A stretch of 64,000 nt of DNA, from positions 62,001 through 126,000 of the forward strand of contig SBHC01000075.1 in NCBI GenBank assembly GCA_006226375.1, read 5' to 3'. The notes beneath the pieces were generated by a model. That model did no database searches. It was given only the letters and a program-made list of their open reading frames with translations, and was not told where the DNA came from. Origin of the DNA: Deltaproteobacteria bacterium. GTDB lineage: Bacteria > Myxococcota_C > UBA6777. Below, one piece after another: positions 1 through 8,571 of the stretch (its first letter is position 1; the number at the start of each line of letters is the position of its first letter). Made by a program: the position numbers and the translations under genes.

Positions 1-180
1 ATCCAAATCCACGCAGGAAACAGTGCAAGCCCCTCCAGCATCGGCTGTCAAACCTTGCCACCCGATGACTACAACCGCTTCCGACAAGCCATTCGCGGGG
101 CCAACACCGGCAACAACAACGACTTCACCTACATTCTGGTTCGACGCCCCAATGACCAGTTTGGCGCCAACCCCTTCTAA
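1..180 (+). CDS. C-terminal fragment of a possible YkuD-like (L,D-transpeptidase-type) protein
   Basis: The reading frame is open from base 1 to a TAA at 178-180, so only the last 59 residues are in the window. The fragment contains IHAG followed by a S-x-GCQT segment. This resembles the IHG ... S-x-GC catalytic pattern of YkuD-type L,D-transpeptidases and related peptidoglycan enzymes, where the Cys is the nucleophile. The end is Asn/Arg-rich and hydrophilic. The family call rests on these short motifs alone; the upstream sequence outside the window would decide it. No terminator hairpin was seen after the stop. Confidence 0.45.
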   Translation: MQIHAGNSASPSSIGCQTLPPDDYNRFRQAIRGANTGNNNDFTYILVRRPNDQFGANPF

Positions 181-265
181 TCTCCCCTCTTTTCCTCAAA
201 GCCCCTCTTCCCAACAACTATCCCTTTGCATCGCAAGACTCTTCATAGCATGGGGTTCAACCCTC

Positions 266-279
266 TTGATACAGATCAA
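266..279. promoter_or_regulatory. FNR/CRP-family operator, perfect TTGAT-N4-ATCAA
   Basis: TTGAT-ACAG-ATCAA is an exact match to the E. coli-type FNR consensus, a symmetric site bound by FNR/Dnr/FixK-type regulators that respond to oxygen loss or NO. It lies 124 bp before the start of the CBS gene at 403. A TATCAT element at 296-301 could be its -10, but the spacing (about 23 bp from the box centre) is shorter than the classic class II geometry. The second CBS gene has the same kind of box at 12620-12633. Confidence 0.6.
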
Positions 280-402
280 ACAGAGGAATGAGTCATATCA
301 TCCTGGGATTCCTTTGATTTCGGTACAACTTGAGCAGGCTCTCTGAGAAGAGAAGGCCTCTTGTCAACCCTACCTGTTCCCAGCCAAGGAAAGGACGTAC
401 CG

Positions 403-819
403 ATGAAAGTCAGCGATTACATGACACCCGAGGTCATCACAGCCAACCTGAAGGATGGCTTGCACCAAACCTTCACCCGAATGCGAGAGCGCAACATCCG
501 TCACATGCCCGTCCTCGACACCGAGGAAAAGATCGTGGGTATCATCAGCGATCGAGACTTGCGTCGCCCCCGCTGGCTGGATGGAGACCCCAACCAGGCC
601 CAAAACTATCAGATGAGCAACGACCTTAAGGTTGAAGCCGCGATGAGTTCCACCCCCGATGTTGTTCAACAAGGCGACACCATCAAAGACGCTGTGTCCC
701 TCTTTGTGACACACAAATACGGTGCCTTGCCTGTTGTGGACAACCATGAGAGCCGCAAAGTGGTGGGGATGCTATCCCTCCGAGACCTGATGAAAGCCTT
801 CAACGACAGCCTTCAGTAA
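403..819 (+). CDS. Two-CBS-domain protein
   Basis: This 138-residue cytoplasmic protein consists almost wholly of two CBS motifs. The first runs about residues 2-55 (VSDYMTPEVIT ... MPVLD ... IVGIISDRDL) and the second about 75-135 (ALPVVD ... VVGMLSLRDL). A CBS pair (Bateman module) usually binds adenosine nucleotides and reports energy or redox state. There is no attached enzyme or channel, so this is a stand-alone sensor. The ATG at 403 is preferred over the upstream TTG at 361 because AAGGA lies about 9 bases before it. An FNR-type box lies 124 bp upstream. The gene at 12778 encodes a paralogue of identical length with a similar box. The partner protein is unknown. Confidence 0.9.
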   Translation: MKVSDYMTPEVITANLKDGLHQTFTRMRERNIRHMPVLDTEEKIVGIISDRDLRRPRWLDGDPNQAQNYQMSNDLKVEAAMSSTPDVVQQGDTIKDAVSLFVTHKYGALPVVDNHESRKVVGMLSLRDLMKAFNDSLQ

Positions 820-839
820 TCCCCCTCTTCCCTTGCTCC

Positions 840-1178
840 TTACTTGATCACCAGCTTGCTCTGTCCGGGCGGCCACATTAGAAGCACATCGTCACCCTCC
901 CACTTGACCTGATAGACCCGGGCGCTGCCGTAGTTTTGCGCACCAATCGAGCTACCAGTCCGCAGGCAAAACTTCCCTTTGTGCCAGGGACAAACGACAG
1001 CGACCCCATCCAACGAACCTTCGGCCAAAGAAGCCAACATGTGGGGACATTCGTTTTGGATGGCGTAGACCTCGTCACCCACCTTAAAAACAGCCAGGGT
1101 GGTCGTGTCTTGGGTTACAACTTTCCCGTTGGATTCTTCCAACTCCGCTCGCGTCGCGACAGGTATCCACTCTGCCAT
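840..1178 (-). CDS. Rieske [2Fe-2S] ferredoxin-like protein
   Basis: A 112-residue soluble protein of the stand-alone Rieske type. The cluster ligands are visible as C44-P-H46 and C63-P-W-H66, the usual CxH / CxxH arrangement. Single-domain proteins of this size act as electron carriers for oxygenases or nitrite-reductase-like systems (NirD or BphF type). No oxygenase lies nearby, so the partner is unknown. The start at 1178 (MAEW) is chosen because AGGAGAG precedes it. A longer reading to 1292 would overlap the stop of the STAND gene. It lies 65 bp downstream of the STAND gene in the same direction and might be read through from it. Confidence 0.88.
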   Translation of the reverse strand: MAEWIPVATRAELEESNGKVVTQDTTTLAVFKVGDEVYAIQNECPHMLASLAEGSLDGVAVVCPWHKGKFCLRTGSSIGAQNYGSARVYQVKWEGDDVLLMWPPGQSKLVIK

Positions 1179-1243
1179 ACTCTCTCCTACTCCGGTTGAA
1201 CTGTGAGGGTGTTTTCCCAGAAACTCAAAAGGTACACCGAACC

Positions 1244-4200
1244 TTAGCGGCAAGCGGACCGAACCCCAAGCTTGCAAGCCTTGCGGTACCATTTCCGGGC
1301 GTTCCGTCGGTTTTTACGAACGCCTCGTCCCAGGTTGTAGATGTCGCCCAGATCGTTGCAACCCCAACCGTATCCCATCGCGCAAGACTTTAGATAGAAC
1401 AATCGGGCTTGCTTGTAACTTCGCTTCACGCCCCTGGCTCGCTCGTACATGGATCCTAGATTGTCACAACCTTCGGCGTCATTGCGCTTGCATGCTTTCT
1501 TGTACAACGCAAACGCTGTGGAAAAGCTTCGCCGAACACCTGTCCCTGTATAAAACAGCTGCCCCAGCGCGTTGCATCCCATACCGTGACTCTGTTGGCA
1601 TGCCTTGTTGTACAGCTCGCGGGCCCGTTCACGATCGCGTCGTCCGCCCCAGCCTTTCTCCATCAAGACACCCATCATTGCGCAGCTTTCGGCGTCATCC
1701 TTTTGGCAGGTTTTGTCCAAGAGCGCCCTGGCCTTTCGCAGGAACCTGCGGGCTTTTCGTCTTGTCCGTCGTGCGGACCGATACCGCATCGCCAGATGGT
1801 AACAGGCAGGGCCATACGCTCGCTGGCAAGCCTTTCGCAGTTGAGCCAAGCCCAATCGTTTGTTGCCTTTGACGGCCTGGCCAGTGAGGTAAAGCAAGCC
1901 CAATCCGGTGCAGCCTTTGGGGATACTTTGCTCACAAGCTCGCTTGTAGAGTTCTTTGGCCTTGGAGAGGTCTCGGCTAACGCCCCATCCTTTTTCGTAC
2001 AACGTACCAAGGGAAGCGCAAGAGTCACCGTGGTTTTCGTTACAGACCTTGGCCCAATACATCGCCGCTTGGGTTTCGTTCCGCTCCATCCCACGACCTG
2101 ACAGCGAGTAGGCTCCCAGCACAAAGCAACTGGTCTGATGGTTTAAGGCACAAGCTCTGCGATGCATTGCGGCAGCCACCTTAAGATCAGCCTTCACCTT
2201 GACACCCTCTTCGTACCGTTTCCCCAAGCGGTAACAGGCATCGGCTTTGCCCTTTTCACAGAGACGACCATCGTTACAGGCTGGATGCTCAGGCGAGGGA
2301 CAAAAAGCAGAGCGCATCGTCATCTGTTGTTGCAAGACACCGACGCACTGGCCTTCCTTCGCCAACGAAGGGAACAAGAGAATGGGACCACGGATCTGAC
2401 TCGGACAGTGGGCAGGAGGATTCTTAGTCCGCCCCAGCCTATGCCATCGGTGACATTCCCCCGCAACGCCCGAAGGTATTGCTTTGTCCAAGCTGCCCGT
2501 CAAACAAAGTGCCTTTTGAAGGTTGACCTTCGCCTTGAGCAACAACGGAACCTGCTTGGAGTTGAACAAGGCCCCGTGAAGCATAGCTTGATGGATCGAG
2601 CTACCCGCAAACGTTGCTCCACGAAGATCACTCCCTTGGAAGTTGGTGCCTTCAAGCCTGGTACCGTTCAAATTCGCTTGAAACAACGTGGCAAACTTGG
2701 CGTTGGCTCCGCGTAAGTCGGCGCCTTCGAGGTTCACGCCCTTGAGATTGGCGCCTGGAAGATCCGCACCCTTCAAGAAAGCTTTGTTGAGCTTGGCTTG
2801 CACCAACTCCGCCTTATGAAGCAGCGCACCCTTAAGCTGAATGCCTTGCAAAGACACAGAGGCAGGACACTTGAGGCGATTGACTAAAAAAGCACCTGCA
2901 CGACCGGATGCACGCTGCACCGCCAAAGCGACACGTCCACCGGAGATATGGTGAAGCGCACGAACCAATCGACAAGCCTGAAGCCCCTCCGACGCCAGCA
3001 ATTTCTTCGACAACGCCAAGGTCCCTGGCTTCTTCAAGGGTTCCTTTTTCAGCGCGGCCACAGCAAGCCAAAACTTCGACTGTTCGTTGCTTTGGTCGTT
3101 CAACAACGTGCTGACATGCTGCGCAACCTGAGACTCCAGAGTCGGAGGACGCAACAACCAAACCGCAGTGAAGATACTGACCAAGGCGAGAACAAAGGAA
3201 GAGGAAATGACGAGAGCACGGGTTTGGCGTCTTGCTTCACTCTCTTTGTGCCAGCGCTTGACAGGGTTTCTCTCTTCCGAGGGCAACTGCTCCCAGGCAT
3301 TCCACTTGCTCTTGACCACCCGTGCCAGGGGCTTCGGCATCCAAGGCAACGTTTGTTTCTTGTGAGACGCCCATGCGTCATGAAGTTGCATCGCAAGAGA
3401 GGCGCCTTCAAACCGTTCAGGCAAGGCAACCTGGCTCCAAAGCGTGTGCGCCAACGATACACGTTCACTTCCAGACGATTCGAAGGAGACAAGAACCCCT
3501 CTCTGCACAAGAACCTTCTTCACAGCATCGACGGCATCTGCAGAATGACACTGGGTGAGTGAGCTGCGAAGTTCAAGCCAGGATCGAATCCTGATCGCGG
3601 AGGGAGCCTCTACCAAACTCGCCATCATATCCAACACAACGGCACGATGAGACTTGGAAAGAGCTGGATAAACCTGCTCATGAAGAAGCCCGACCAACGC
3701 ATCAGCCAGCGAAGGGGCTGGGGTGGAAGCCATCGAGGTTTGCCCTTTGGAGTCAGACCTTCTGGAAGCCAGCCGTTGCCCAGCAACTTGTATCTCAGCG
3801 GGTAGAAAGCTTGTTGCAACTCCTGGCCCGACTCGTCGCAAGCCTCTCATCACTCCAGACGCAAACGACTCCGGTGAAGGGATCGACCCTCGCTCTGCGG
3901 TTGTTTCCACGACATGCCGGGCTTCTTCCAAGCTCCAAGGCCGAAGTTCGCGTGTTTTCACAGGAGAGGAGCCTGGACTGTCTCCGTGACGAATCCACTC
4001 CCTTAACTTCGGATACATCGGGGTGTCCAAAGACACCAAGATATGCCAAGGGGCATTCGGCCATGCCAACTCCAACGCTTGGACAGCCGCTTCAAACTGT
4101 TCCCAAAATTGTGTCATTCGTTTGGGCTCGGTAGCGCTGTCGAGTCGTTCCAGATGATCAAACACAACCAACAAAGGTTGTCCGCTGATCTCTGCCAGAT

Positions 4201-6055
4201 ACCCGACCCGCTCCAACACATTGTCGGCACGGACAGGCTCCAGAAAATGCGGACAATCGAGAAGCTGCTGCGCCAAAGACTCAAATGGGTTCTCCGAATC
4301 CACCGTGAGGACGTGGTAGCGGTCCACGTCGCGAAGAGTGGGCAAGAGTCCAGCCTGGATCAAGCTGGTTTTTCCAACCCCACAGTCCCCCCACAATACG
4401 ACCTTGGAGAAAGCGTGGACGTCTTCTCGCAGTGTGGATTCCTTGTCGTTGAGCAACCACTCTTTGTCTCTCCCCAGCAACAAGGCATCTTCGCCAGCTT
4501 GAAGAGGACGTAAGCCCACAAAAGGTTGGCCCGCTCGGACGGTGGCAGGCAAGGAAGAAGCTGATCGACGAGGCAATGGAGCGCGCACAGGTCGGGTGGT
4601 CTCGGCGCCTGCACGAAGATGAGAGAGAGACTCCAGTTGTTGAATCGCCTCCGCATCGGACAGAAACAAAAGACGGACACCAAGCTGGCGAAGCCAGGGC
4701 ACCCTGTCGTGTTCCTCCCCATAAGGGAACACCATCCAACACCTCGGCACAAACGACATCAACTGGGTCAACCACTGACGAGCAATGGGTTCATCCCAAG
4801 GAAAGCCGAGGAGGAGCAACGTATCGCACCAGTCGGATTGTCGAAGCCACTCCTTCACCCGATGAAACCTCGGCTCCAAATCCTCCCACTCGTACACATA
4901 ATCAGGAGTTCCCTGTGTACCACTCAACCTCGCCAGAATGGGTTTGTCAGGTTGAGGTGGGACGCTCGCTGGAGAAGGGACCCAACGAACAAAGTCGTGC
5001 TGGTCACAAGCTTGCTCCAGGCTCGAATCTACGCCGCTGTCGAGAACATGGACCTTTAATGCAGCCAACCGTTGGCTTAAAGGACCGGGCTCTCGTTGAA
5101 AGTCGGCGTACTCCAGCCAGACACCACGCTGCAGACCTTCCCACTGCGAACGTGGTGGAAACCCAGAAGGAATGCAACGTTCGGACAACTGCTCCCCCGC
5201 CCAAAGCAAACATCGCCCCTGAAGTAGAGCATCCTTCAGATGGTCATCCAACTCCGCGCGACGGCTGGGTTGGGTGATGGCAAAGGTGGATCTGGGTCGC
5301 TCGGGCCAACGAAGACGAAAGGGCTCCGTGCGTTTTCCCGACTTTCGATGGGACAACTCAGGAACACGCTTGAGCAAGAAGGAAAACAAGGTATCGGCTG
5401 TTACAACCCCTCGATCGGTTCGAGCGCTCCACCCCTCCAAGGCTTCCACCATGGCCTCTAGAAAAAACGTAGACTCTACATGCGCCCAACGCGCTTCGCC
5501 GTTGCATCGCGGCGCCACAAGCCACTTTTGACCGGGTTCTTGTTCGTCCCAAGACTGCAACACACCCAGGACATCGCGGGAGAAAAGGACCTCACTTTCA
5601 GGAGTGTCAACCGCAAGCATCAGGTTTTTGGTTTGGATGGGAGCAAGCCATTGGGTGAAGGTGTCCCAATCAAGCCAGTCTCGCGAATCGGCCTGGGCTT
5701 TGCTTTGTAGACCCCGCTCCGAAAACAAAAGTTGGAGTTCAGGCTCGCTCTGAGCGTGACCCACAAACACCAACATCACGTTCTCAAACGCCTGGACCTT
5801 GGACGCTTCAGCCAGAGAATTCAGCCGGTGCACCAACATCGTACGGTTGCCGTTGGTCGCCAAGTCATCAAGTACGAGGAAGTCAAACTCCGGAAAAATA
5901 CCAAACGGTTCACGGAGAGCCTTTTCCATCCGGTGCACAAGAGCCTTGGTCTGCGGTCGCTGCTCTACCAAGCCAATCAAGATGGCCTGGTTCAAGGCAA
6001 ACGGGTTCACCAACTGGGTTTCATCAGCACGTTGAACAGGTCGAGGGAACGTCAT
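1244..6055 (-). CDS. Giant transmembrane STAND NTPase: caspase-like, SIR2-like, nSTAND1, TM, pentapeptide and Sel1 repeats
   Basis: A 1603-residue protein (start 6055, AAAGG 5-6 bases before the ATG; an upstream in-frame ATG at 6115 has a weaker site). Residues about 18-234 follow a caspase-like layout, ending with a stretch typical of the fold's C-terminal half (FFLEAMVEALEGW ... GVVTADTLFSFLLKRV). About 270-480 resemble a SIR2-like domain (AGEQLS, then ARLSG, then LLLLGFPWDEP). About 512-900 is an nSTAND1 NTPase: FVGLRPLQ ... LLGRDKEW, Walker A GDCGVGKTS at 556-564, Walker B LLVVFDHLERL near 628. One membrane helix lies at about 947-969 after a basic stretch. Pentapeptide repeats follow at about 1068-1162, then about eight Sel1-type repeats at 1261-1603 with regularly paired cysteines. 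STAND proteins are ligand-triggered switches in defence and signalling. The ligand and effect here are unknown. Confidence 0.88.
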   Translation of the reverse strand: MTFPRPVQRADETQLVNPFALNQAILIGLVEQRPQTKALVHRMEKALREPFGIFPEFDFLVLDDLATNGNRTMLVHRLNSLAEASKVQAFENVMLVFVGHAQSEPELQLLFSERGLQSKAQADSRDWLDWDTFTQWLAPIQTKNLMLAVDTPESEVLFSRDVLGVLQSWDEQEPGQKWLVAPRCNGEARWAHVESTFFLEAMVEALEGWSARTDRGVVTADTLFSFLLKRVPELSHRKSGKRTEPFRLRWPERPRSTFAITQPSRRAELDDHLKDALLQGRCLLWAGEQLSERCIPSGFPPRSQWEGLQRGVWLEYADFQREPGPLSQRLAALKVHVLDSGVDSSLEQACDQHDFVRWVPSPASVPPQPDKPILARLSGTQGTPDYVYEWEDLEPRFHRVKEWLRQSDWCDTLLLLGFPWDEPIARQWLTQLMSFVPRCWMVFPYGEEHDRVPWLRQLGVRLLFLSDAEAIQQLESLSHLRAGAETTRPVRAPLPRRSASSLPATVRAGQPFVGLRPLQAGEDALLLGRDKEWLLNDKESTLREDVHAFSKVVLWGDCGVGKTSLIQAGLLPTLRDVDRYHVLTVDSENPFESLAQQLLDCPHFLEPVRADNVLERVGYLAEISGQPLLVVFDHLERLDSATEPKRMTQFWEQFEAAVQALELAWPNAPWHILVSLDTPMYPKLREWIRHGDSPGSSPVKTRELRPWSLEEARHVVETTAERGSIPSPESFASGVMRGLRRVGPGVATSFLPAEIQVAGQRLASRRSDSKGQTSMASTPAPSLADALVGLLHEQVYPALSKSHRAVVLDMMASLVEAPSAIRIRSWLELRSSLTQCHSADAVDAVKKVLVQRGVLVSFESSGSERVSLAHTLWSQVALPERFEGASLAMQLHDAWASHKKQTLPWMPKPLARVVKSKWNAWEQLPSEERNPVKRWHKESEARRQTRALVISSSFVLALVSIFTAVWLLRPPTLESQVAQHVSTLLNDQSNEQSKFWLAVAALKKEPLKKPGTLALSKKLLASEGLQACRLVRALHHISGGRVALAVQRASGRAGAFLVNRLKCPASVSLQGIQLKGALLHKAELVQAKLNKAFLKGADLPGANLKGVNLEGADLRGANAKFATLFQANLNGTRLEGTNFQGSDLRGATFAGSSIHQAMLHGALFNSKQVPLLLKAKVNLQKALCLTGSLDKAIPSGVAGECHRWHRLGRTKNPPAHCPSQIRGPILLFPSLAKEGQCVGVLQQQMTMRSAFCPSPEHPACNDGRLCEKGKADACYRLGKRYEEGVKVKADLKVAAAMHRRACALNHQTSCFVLGAYSLSGRGMERNETQAAMYWAKVCNENHGDSCASLGTLYEKGWGVSRDLSKAKELYKRACEQSIPKGCTGLGLLYLTGQAVKGNKRLGLAQLRKACQRAYGPACYHLAMRYRSARRTRRKARRFLRKARALLDKTCQKDDAESCAMMGVLMEKGWGGRRDRERARELYNKACQQSHGMGCNALGQLFYTGTGVRRSFSTAFALYKKACKRNDAEGCDNLGSMYERARGVKRSYKQARLFYLKSCAMGYGWGCNDLGDIYNLGRGVRKNRRNARKWYRKACKLGVRSACR

Positions 6056-6120
6056 GCATACCTTTCCAAGTAAGGGAGCGAGGAGGATCTTTCCAAGCAG
6101 TTTTCCAACTGCCATCCGGT

Positions 6121-6148
6121 CGAAGGTTGTGCTAGAATACCACCTTCG
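6121..6148. promoter_or_regulatory. Dyad CGAAGGT-N14-ACCTTCG between the STAND and M23 genes
   Basis: Perfect 7-bp inverted arms (6121-6127 and 6142-6148) lie in the 167-bp divergent region between the two start codons. The spacer holds TAGAAT on the plus strand, or TATTCT on the minus strand, either of which could be a -10 element. A dimeric repressor here could control both genes. This is a pattern only; no matching regulator gene lies nearby. Confidence 0.3.
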
Positions 6149-6222
6149 TTCGGAAGTCGCCAGACGCAAAGAAAACCCAGAACTCAACCTTCTTCCACCC
6201 CACCAGGAAAGCCGAATCGACT

Positions 6223-7236
6223 ATGCCAGAACAAGAGTCACTAACCACCGCCATGCCGCAAGAGTTGCGACCCCGTCACCGAGTCGGGCTGCTGGATACG
6301 TTCGGGCTTCGTCCCCTCACAAAGCGTCTGCGAGAAGCGATGATGGTGTTTCGTGGAGACCCTCATGTACCACCGTCCAAGTTTGGGGTGTCCTCTCTTC
6401 GCATCTTGAAGCCCAGCATCTCCATACCGACCTGGCTTGGCATTCGGCGCAAAGACAAACGTGTCCCGTTGTACAACCTCTTTAACCACACCCAGACCCC
6501 ACCGGAAGATGGCTGGTCTGTGCTTGTGACACAGGTGCAGGACTTTCGAGGCGGCGAGATGGGATACAACAGCCACAACGGAACCGACTTTGCGATCCCC
6601 GTAGGGACCCCCGTGACCACAGCAGCTGCAGGAAAAGTGCTGCTTGTGTCCAACGAGTTTAACCGGGGAGGGCTCAAGATCTTCATGGAACACAGCCACG
6701 GTCTCCTCACAAGCTACAACCACATGTCCCGATGCTTTGTCCAGGCCGGCGACCTTGTTCAACGTGGCCAAGTGATTGGGTTGTCGGGAGCCTCTGGGGT
6801 GGAAAATGTCCTCTGCTTTCCTTGGGTCGCGCCCCACGTCCACTTCAACGTGTGGCTCAACGGTGACTACGTCGATCCGTTCGCGCGCGTCGGCAGCGAC
6901 GAAGAGTCGCTCTGGAAAGCAGGCTCCCACCCCCTACCACACCAAGGTCCAACCCTCCCCATCGAAGAGGAGTACGAACCCTCACCCTGGGATGCAGAGC
7001 AAGTCCAAGCCGCCATCGACTCCTGCAAAGTGGACAAGCTGCGCCAACGCCTCGAAGACATGGACGACATCAGCCAACAAGCCATGCTTATCCACATGCA
7101 AGGACACTATTTCCCAGGTCGTTTTTCAGAACGCCCTCACCTCTATAGCAAGACCTACCCCCGTACTCCCTGGCTCGATTTGCCGTTTCGGGCTGAAGAC
7201 TTCATCGGTGTTACCTATCCAGGATTTGAAGGATAG
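6223..7236 (+). CDS. M23-family (LytM-type) metallopeptidase
   Basis: A 337-residue protein with a lysostaphin-like M23 domain in its middle third. The zinc ligands are visible as H-x3-D (HNGTD, within SHNGTDFAIPVGTPV) and H-x-H (HVHF), with the usual sequence between them. Active M23 enzymes cut peptide cross-links of peptidoglycan. No signal peptide is evident at the N-terminus, which is unusual for a wall hydrolase, so it may act on another substrate or be exported another way. AGGAAAG lies 11 bases before the ATG. The gene is divergent from the STAND gene and its end overlaps the glycosyltransferase tail-to-tail by 26 bp. Confidence 0.88.
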   Translation: MPEQESLTTAMPQELRPRHRVGLLDTFGLRPLTKRLREAMMVFRGDPHVPPSKFGVSSLRILKPSISIPTWLGIRRKDKRVPLYNLFNHTQTPPEDGWSVLVTQVQDFRGGEMGYNSHNGTDFAIPVGTPVTTAAAGKVLLVSNEFNRGGLKIFMEHSHGLLTSYNHMSRCFVQAGDLVQRGQVIGLSGASGVENVLCFPWVAPHVHFNVWLNGDYVDPFARVGSDEESLWKAGSHPLPHQGPTLPIEEEYEPSPWDAEQVQAAIDSCKVDKLRQRLEDMDDISQQAMLIHMQGHYFPGRFSERPHLYSKTYPRTPWLDLPFRAEDFIGVTYPGFEG

Positions 7237-8455
7237 CCTGCTCCATTCGCTGCACCATGTCATGAGCTGAATACTTCTCTTGGATCAAGGGTGGTCCTGC
7301 CTCGCACAAGCGACGATACAACCCTGGGTCCTGCATCAAACGACGTATGGCAAAAGCGCAAGATGCCGCTGAATCCGCAGTAAACGTCAGGGAGTTCTCC
7401 TCATCACGAAGAATCTCTTTGCTTCCCCCCGACAACGTCCCAACCAAGGGAACCCCCGACGCCATCGCCTCCAAAACCACAAGAGAGAAGGGCTCTTCCC
7501 AAATCGAAGGAAACACCACCAAGTCATGCTCTCTGTACACCGACGACATCTCGGAACGAGGCGCTGAAGGTAGATAGGTCACATGCTCATGAAGCCCAAA
7601 ACGGTCTATCAACTTGTTGAGTTTCTCCCGGTAACGCCACGAGAAACATTCACCAGCAAGGGACAGATGCAACGAGGGAAACTCTCCAACCAACAGGCCC
7701 AACGCCTCAAGAGCGGTGTGGGTCCCCTTGTCGTAACGAATGTTCCCCACAAACAGAAGCCGCCGCGGAGGAAACTGTCGTTCCTTGAGGGGTGAAACGG
7801 GAAACAAGTCCAAGGGGATGCCACAAGGAATCACCTCGCACCATCGAGGAGCAAAGCCACCTTTCTTGTAGGTTTCCCGAACGGCCTCACTCGTAAAGGT
7901 TGCGTACTGCACCCAGTCCGATGCTGGCCCATCAGGCACAGCGCCCATGTGTCGGACCAAAACATCCTGCTCACGAACAGCAGGGTCGTCCATGGGAGAC
8001 TTGCCCTCCGACTGCCAATACTTAAACCACAAGTCATGTTTGAGTTCGTGCAACAATGTGTAGTCCGAGATGTCGAACAAGACAGGAACATCCGCAGAGT
8101 CTAGCAATTTGATCAAAGACTTGCTCAGTCCTCCCAGGCTCCATACATGAACAAGGTCAGGCTGCCACTCGGAGAGGACTTGTTCCAAGCACTCCAGGTC
8201 CTCGGCCAGCTTGGCAGCAAACGCCCCAACGCCCTCAGGCTTATCACCAAACCAGGACAACCAAAGCTTTCGGAGAACGTGGTCGTCGTTTTCTGTGGGA
8301 ACGAGGTCACCCTCGTTCTCAACCTGGTGAGTGCTTGTCAGGACGCAGACCTCGTGACCACGATCGCGAAAACCGTCCACCGCGTCTTTGCATCGTTCTT
8401 CATAACCCCCAATGCCATGGGGAGGATAGAGATTGGAGAGGACAAGAATTCGCAT
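7211..8455 (-). CDS. Group 1 (GT4-type) glycosyltransferase
   Basis: A 414-residue GT-B-fold enzyme. The N-terminus (MRILVLSNLYPPHGIGGYEE) is typical of GT4 enzymes that use nucleotide sugars. The C-terminal half carries the donor-site block RRLLFVGNIRYDKGTHTALEAL and the E-x7-E region FPSIWEEPFSLVVLEAMASGVPLVGT. The likely role is sugar transfer in cell-surface polysaccharide or glycolipid synthesis. UDP-sugar genes lie about 2 kb away. ATG at 8455 has AAAGG about 9 bases upstream. It is convergent with the M23 gene and divergent from the response-regulator gene. Confidence 0.92.
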   Translation of the reverse strand: MRILVLSNLYPPHGIGGYEERCKDAVDGFRDRGHEVCVLTSTHQVENEGDLVPTENDDHVLRKLWLSWFGDKPEGVGAFAAKLAEDLECLEQVLSEWQPDLVHVWSLGGLSKSLIKLLDSADVPVLFDISDYTLLHELKHDLWFKYWQSEGKSPMDDPAVREQDVLVRHMGAVPDGPASDWVQYATFTSEAVRETYKKGGFAPRWCEVIPCGIPLDLFPVSPLKERQFPPRRLLFVGNIRYDKGTHTALEALGLLVGEFPSLHLSLAGECFSWRYREKLNKLIDRFGLHEHVTYLPSAPRSEMSSVYREHDLVVFPSIWEEPFSLVVLEAMASGVPLVGTLSGGSKEILRDEENSLTFTADSAASCAFAIRRLMQDPGLYRRLCEAGPPLIQEKYSAHDMVQRMEQAILQILDR

Positions 8456-8509
8456 CGTGGATGCCTTTGTGCAGAGCGGTGAGAGATGCCTGAAGGTTAG
8501 GCCTTCGCC

Positions 8510-8536
8510 TTGACAGTTCGGGGTTTTCTCTATACC
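8510..8536 (+). promoter_or_regulatory. Candidate sigma-70-type promoter for the response-regulator phosphatase gene
   Basis: TTGACA at 8510-8515 and TATACC at 8531-8536, separated by 15 bp, which is 2 bp shorter than ideal. The start codon at 8572 is 36 bp beyond the -10. The location in a divergent intergenic region and the perfect -35 support it; the spacing weakens it. Confidence 0.4.
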
Positions 8537-8571
8537 ACGATATAGGTTTATTGCAACGGAGAGGAAGCCTG

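Noticed and set aside
3900-5280. Long open frames on the plus strand opposite the STAND gene.
   Set aside because: They are reverse-strand shadows of a gene with strong, continuous domain motifs; their translations show no fold or motif.
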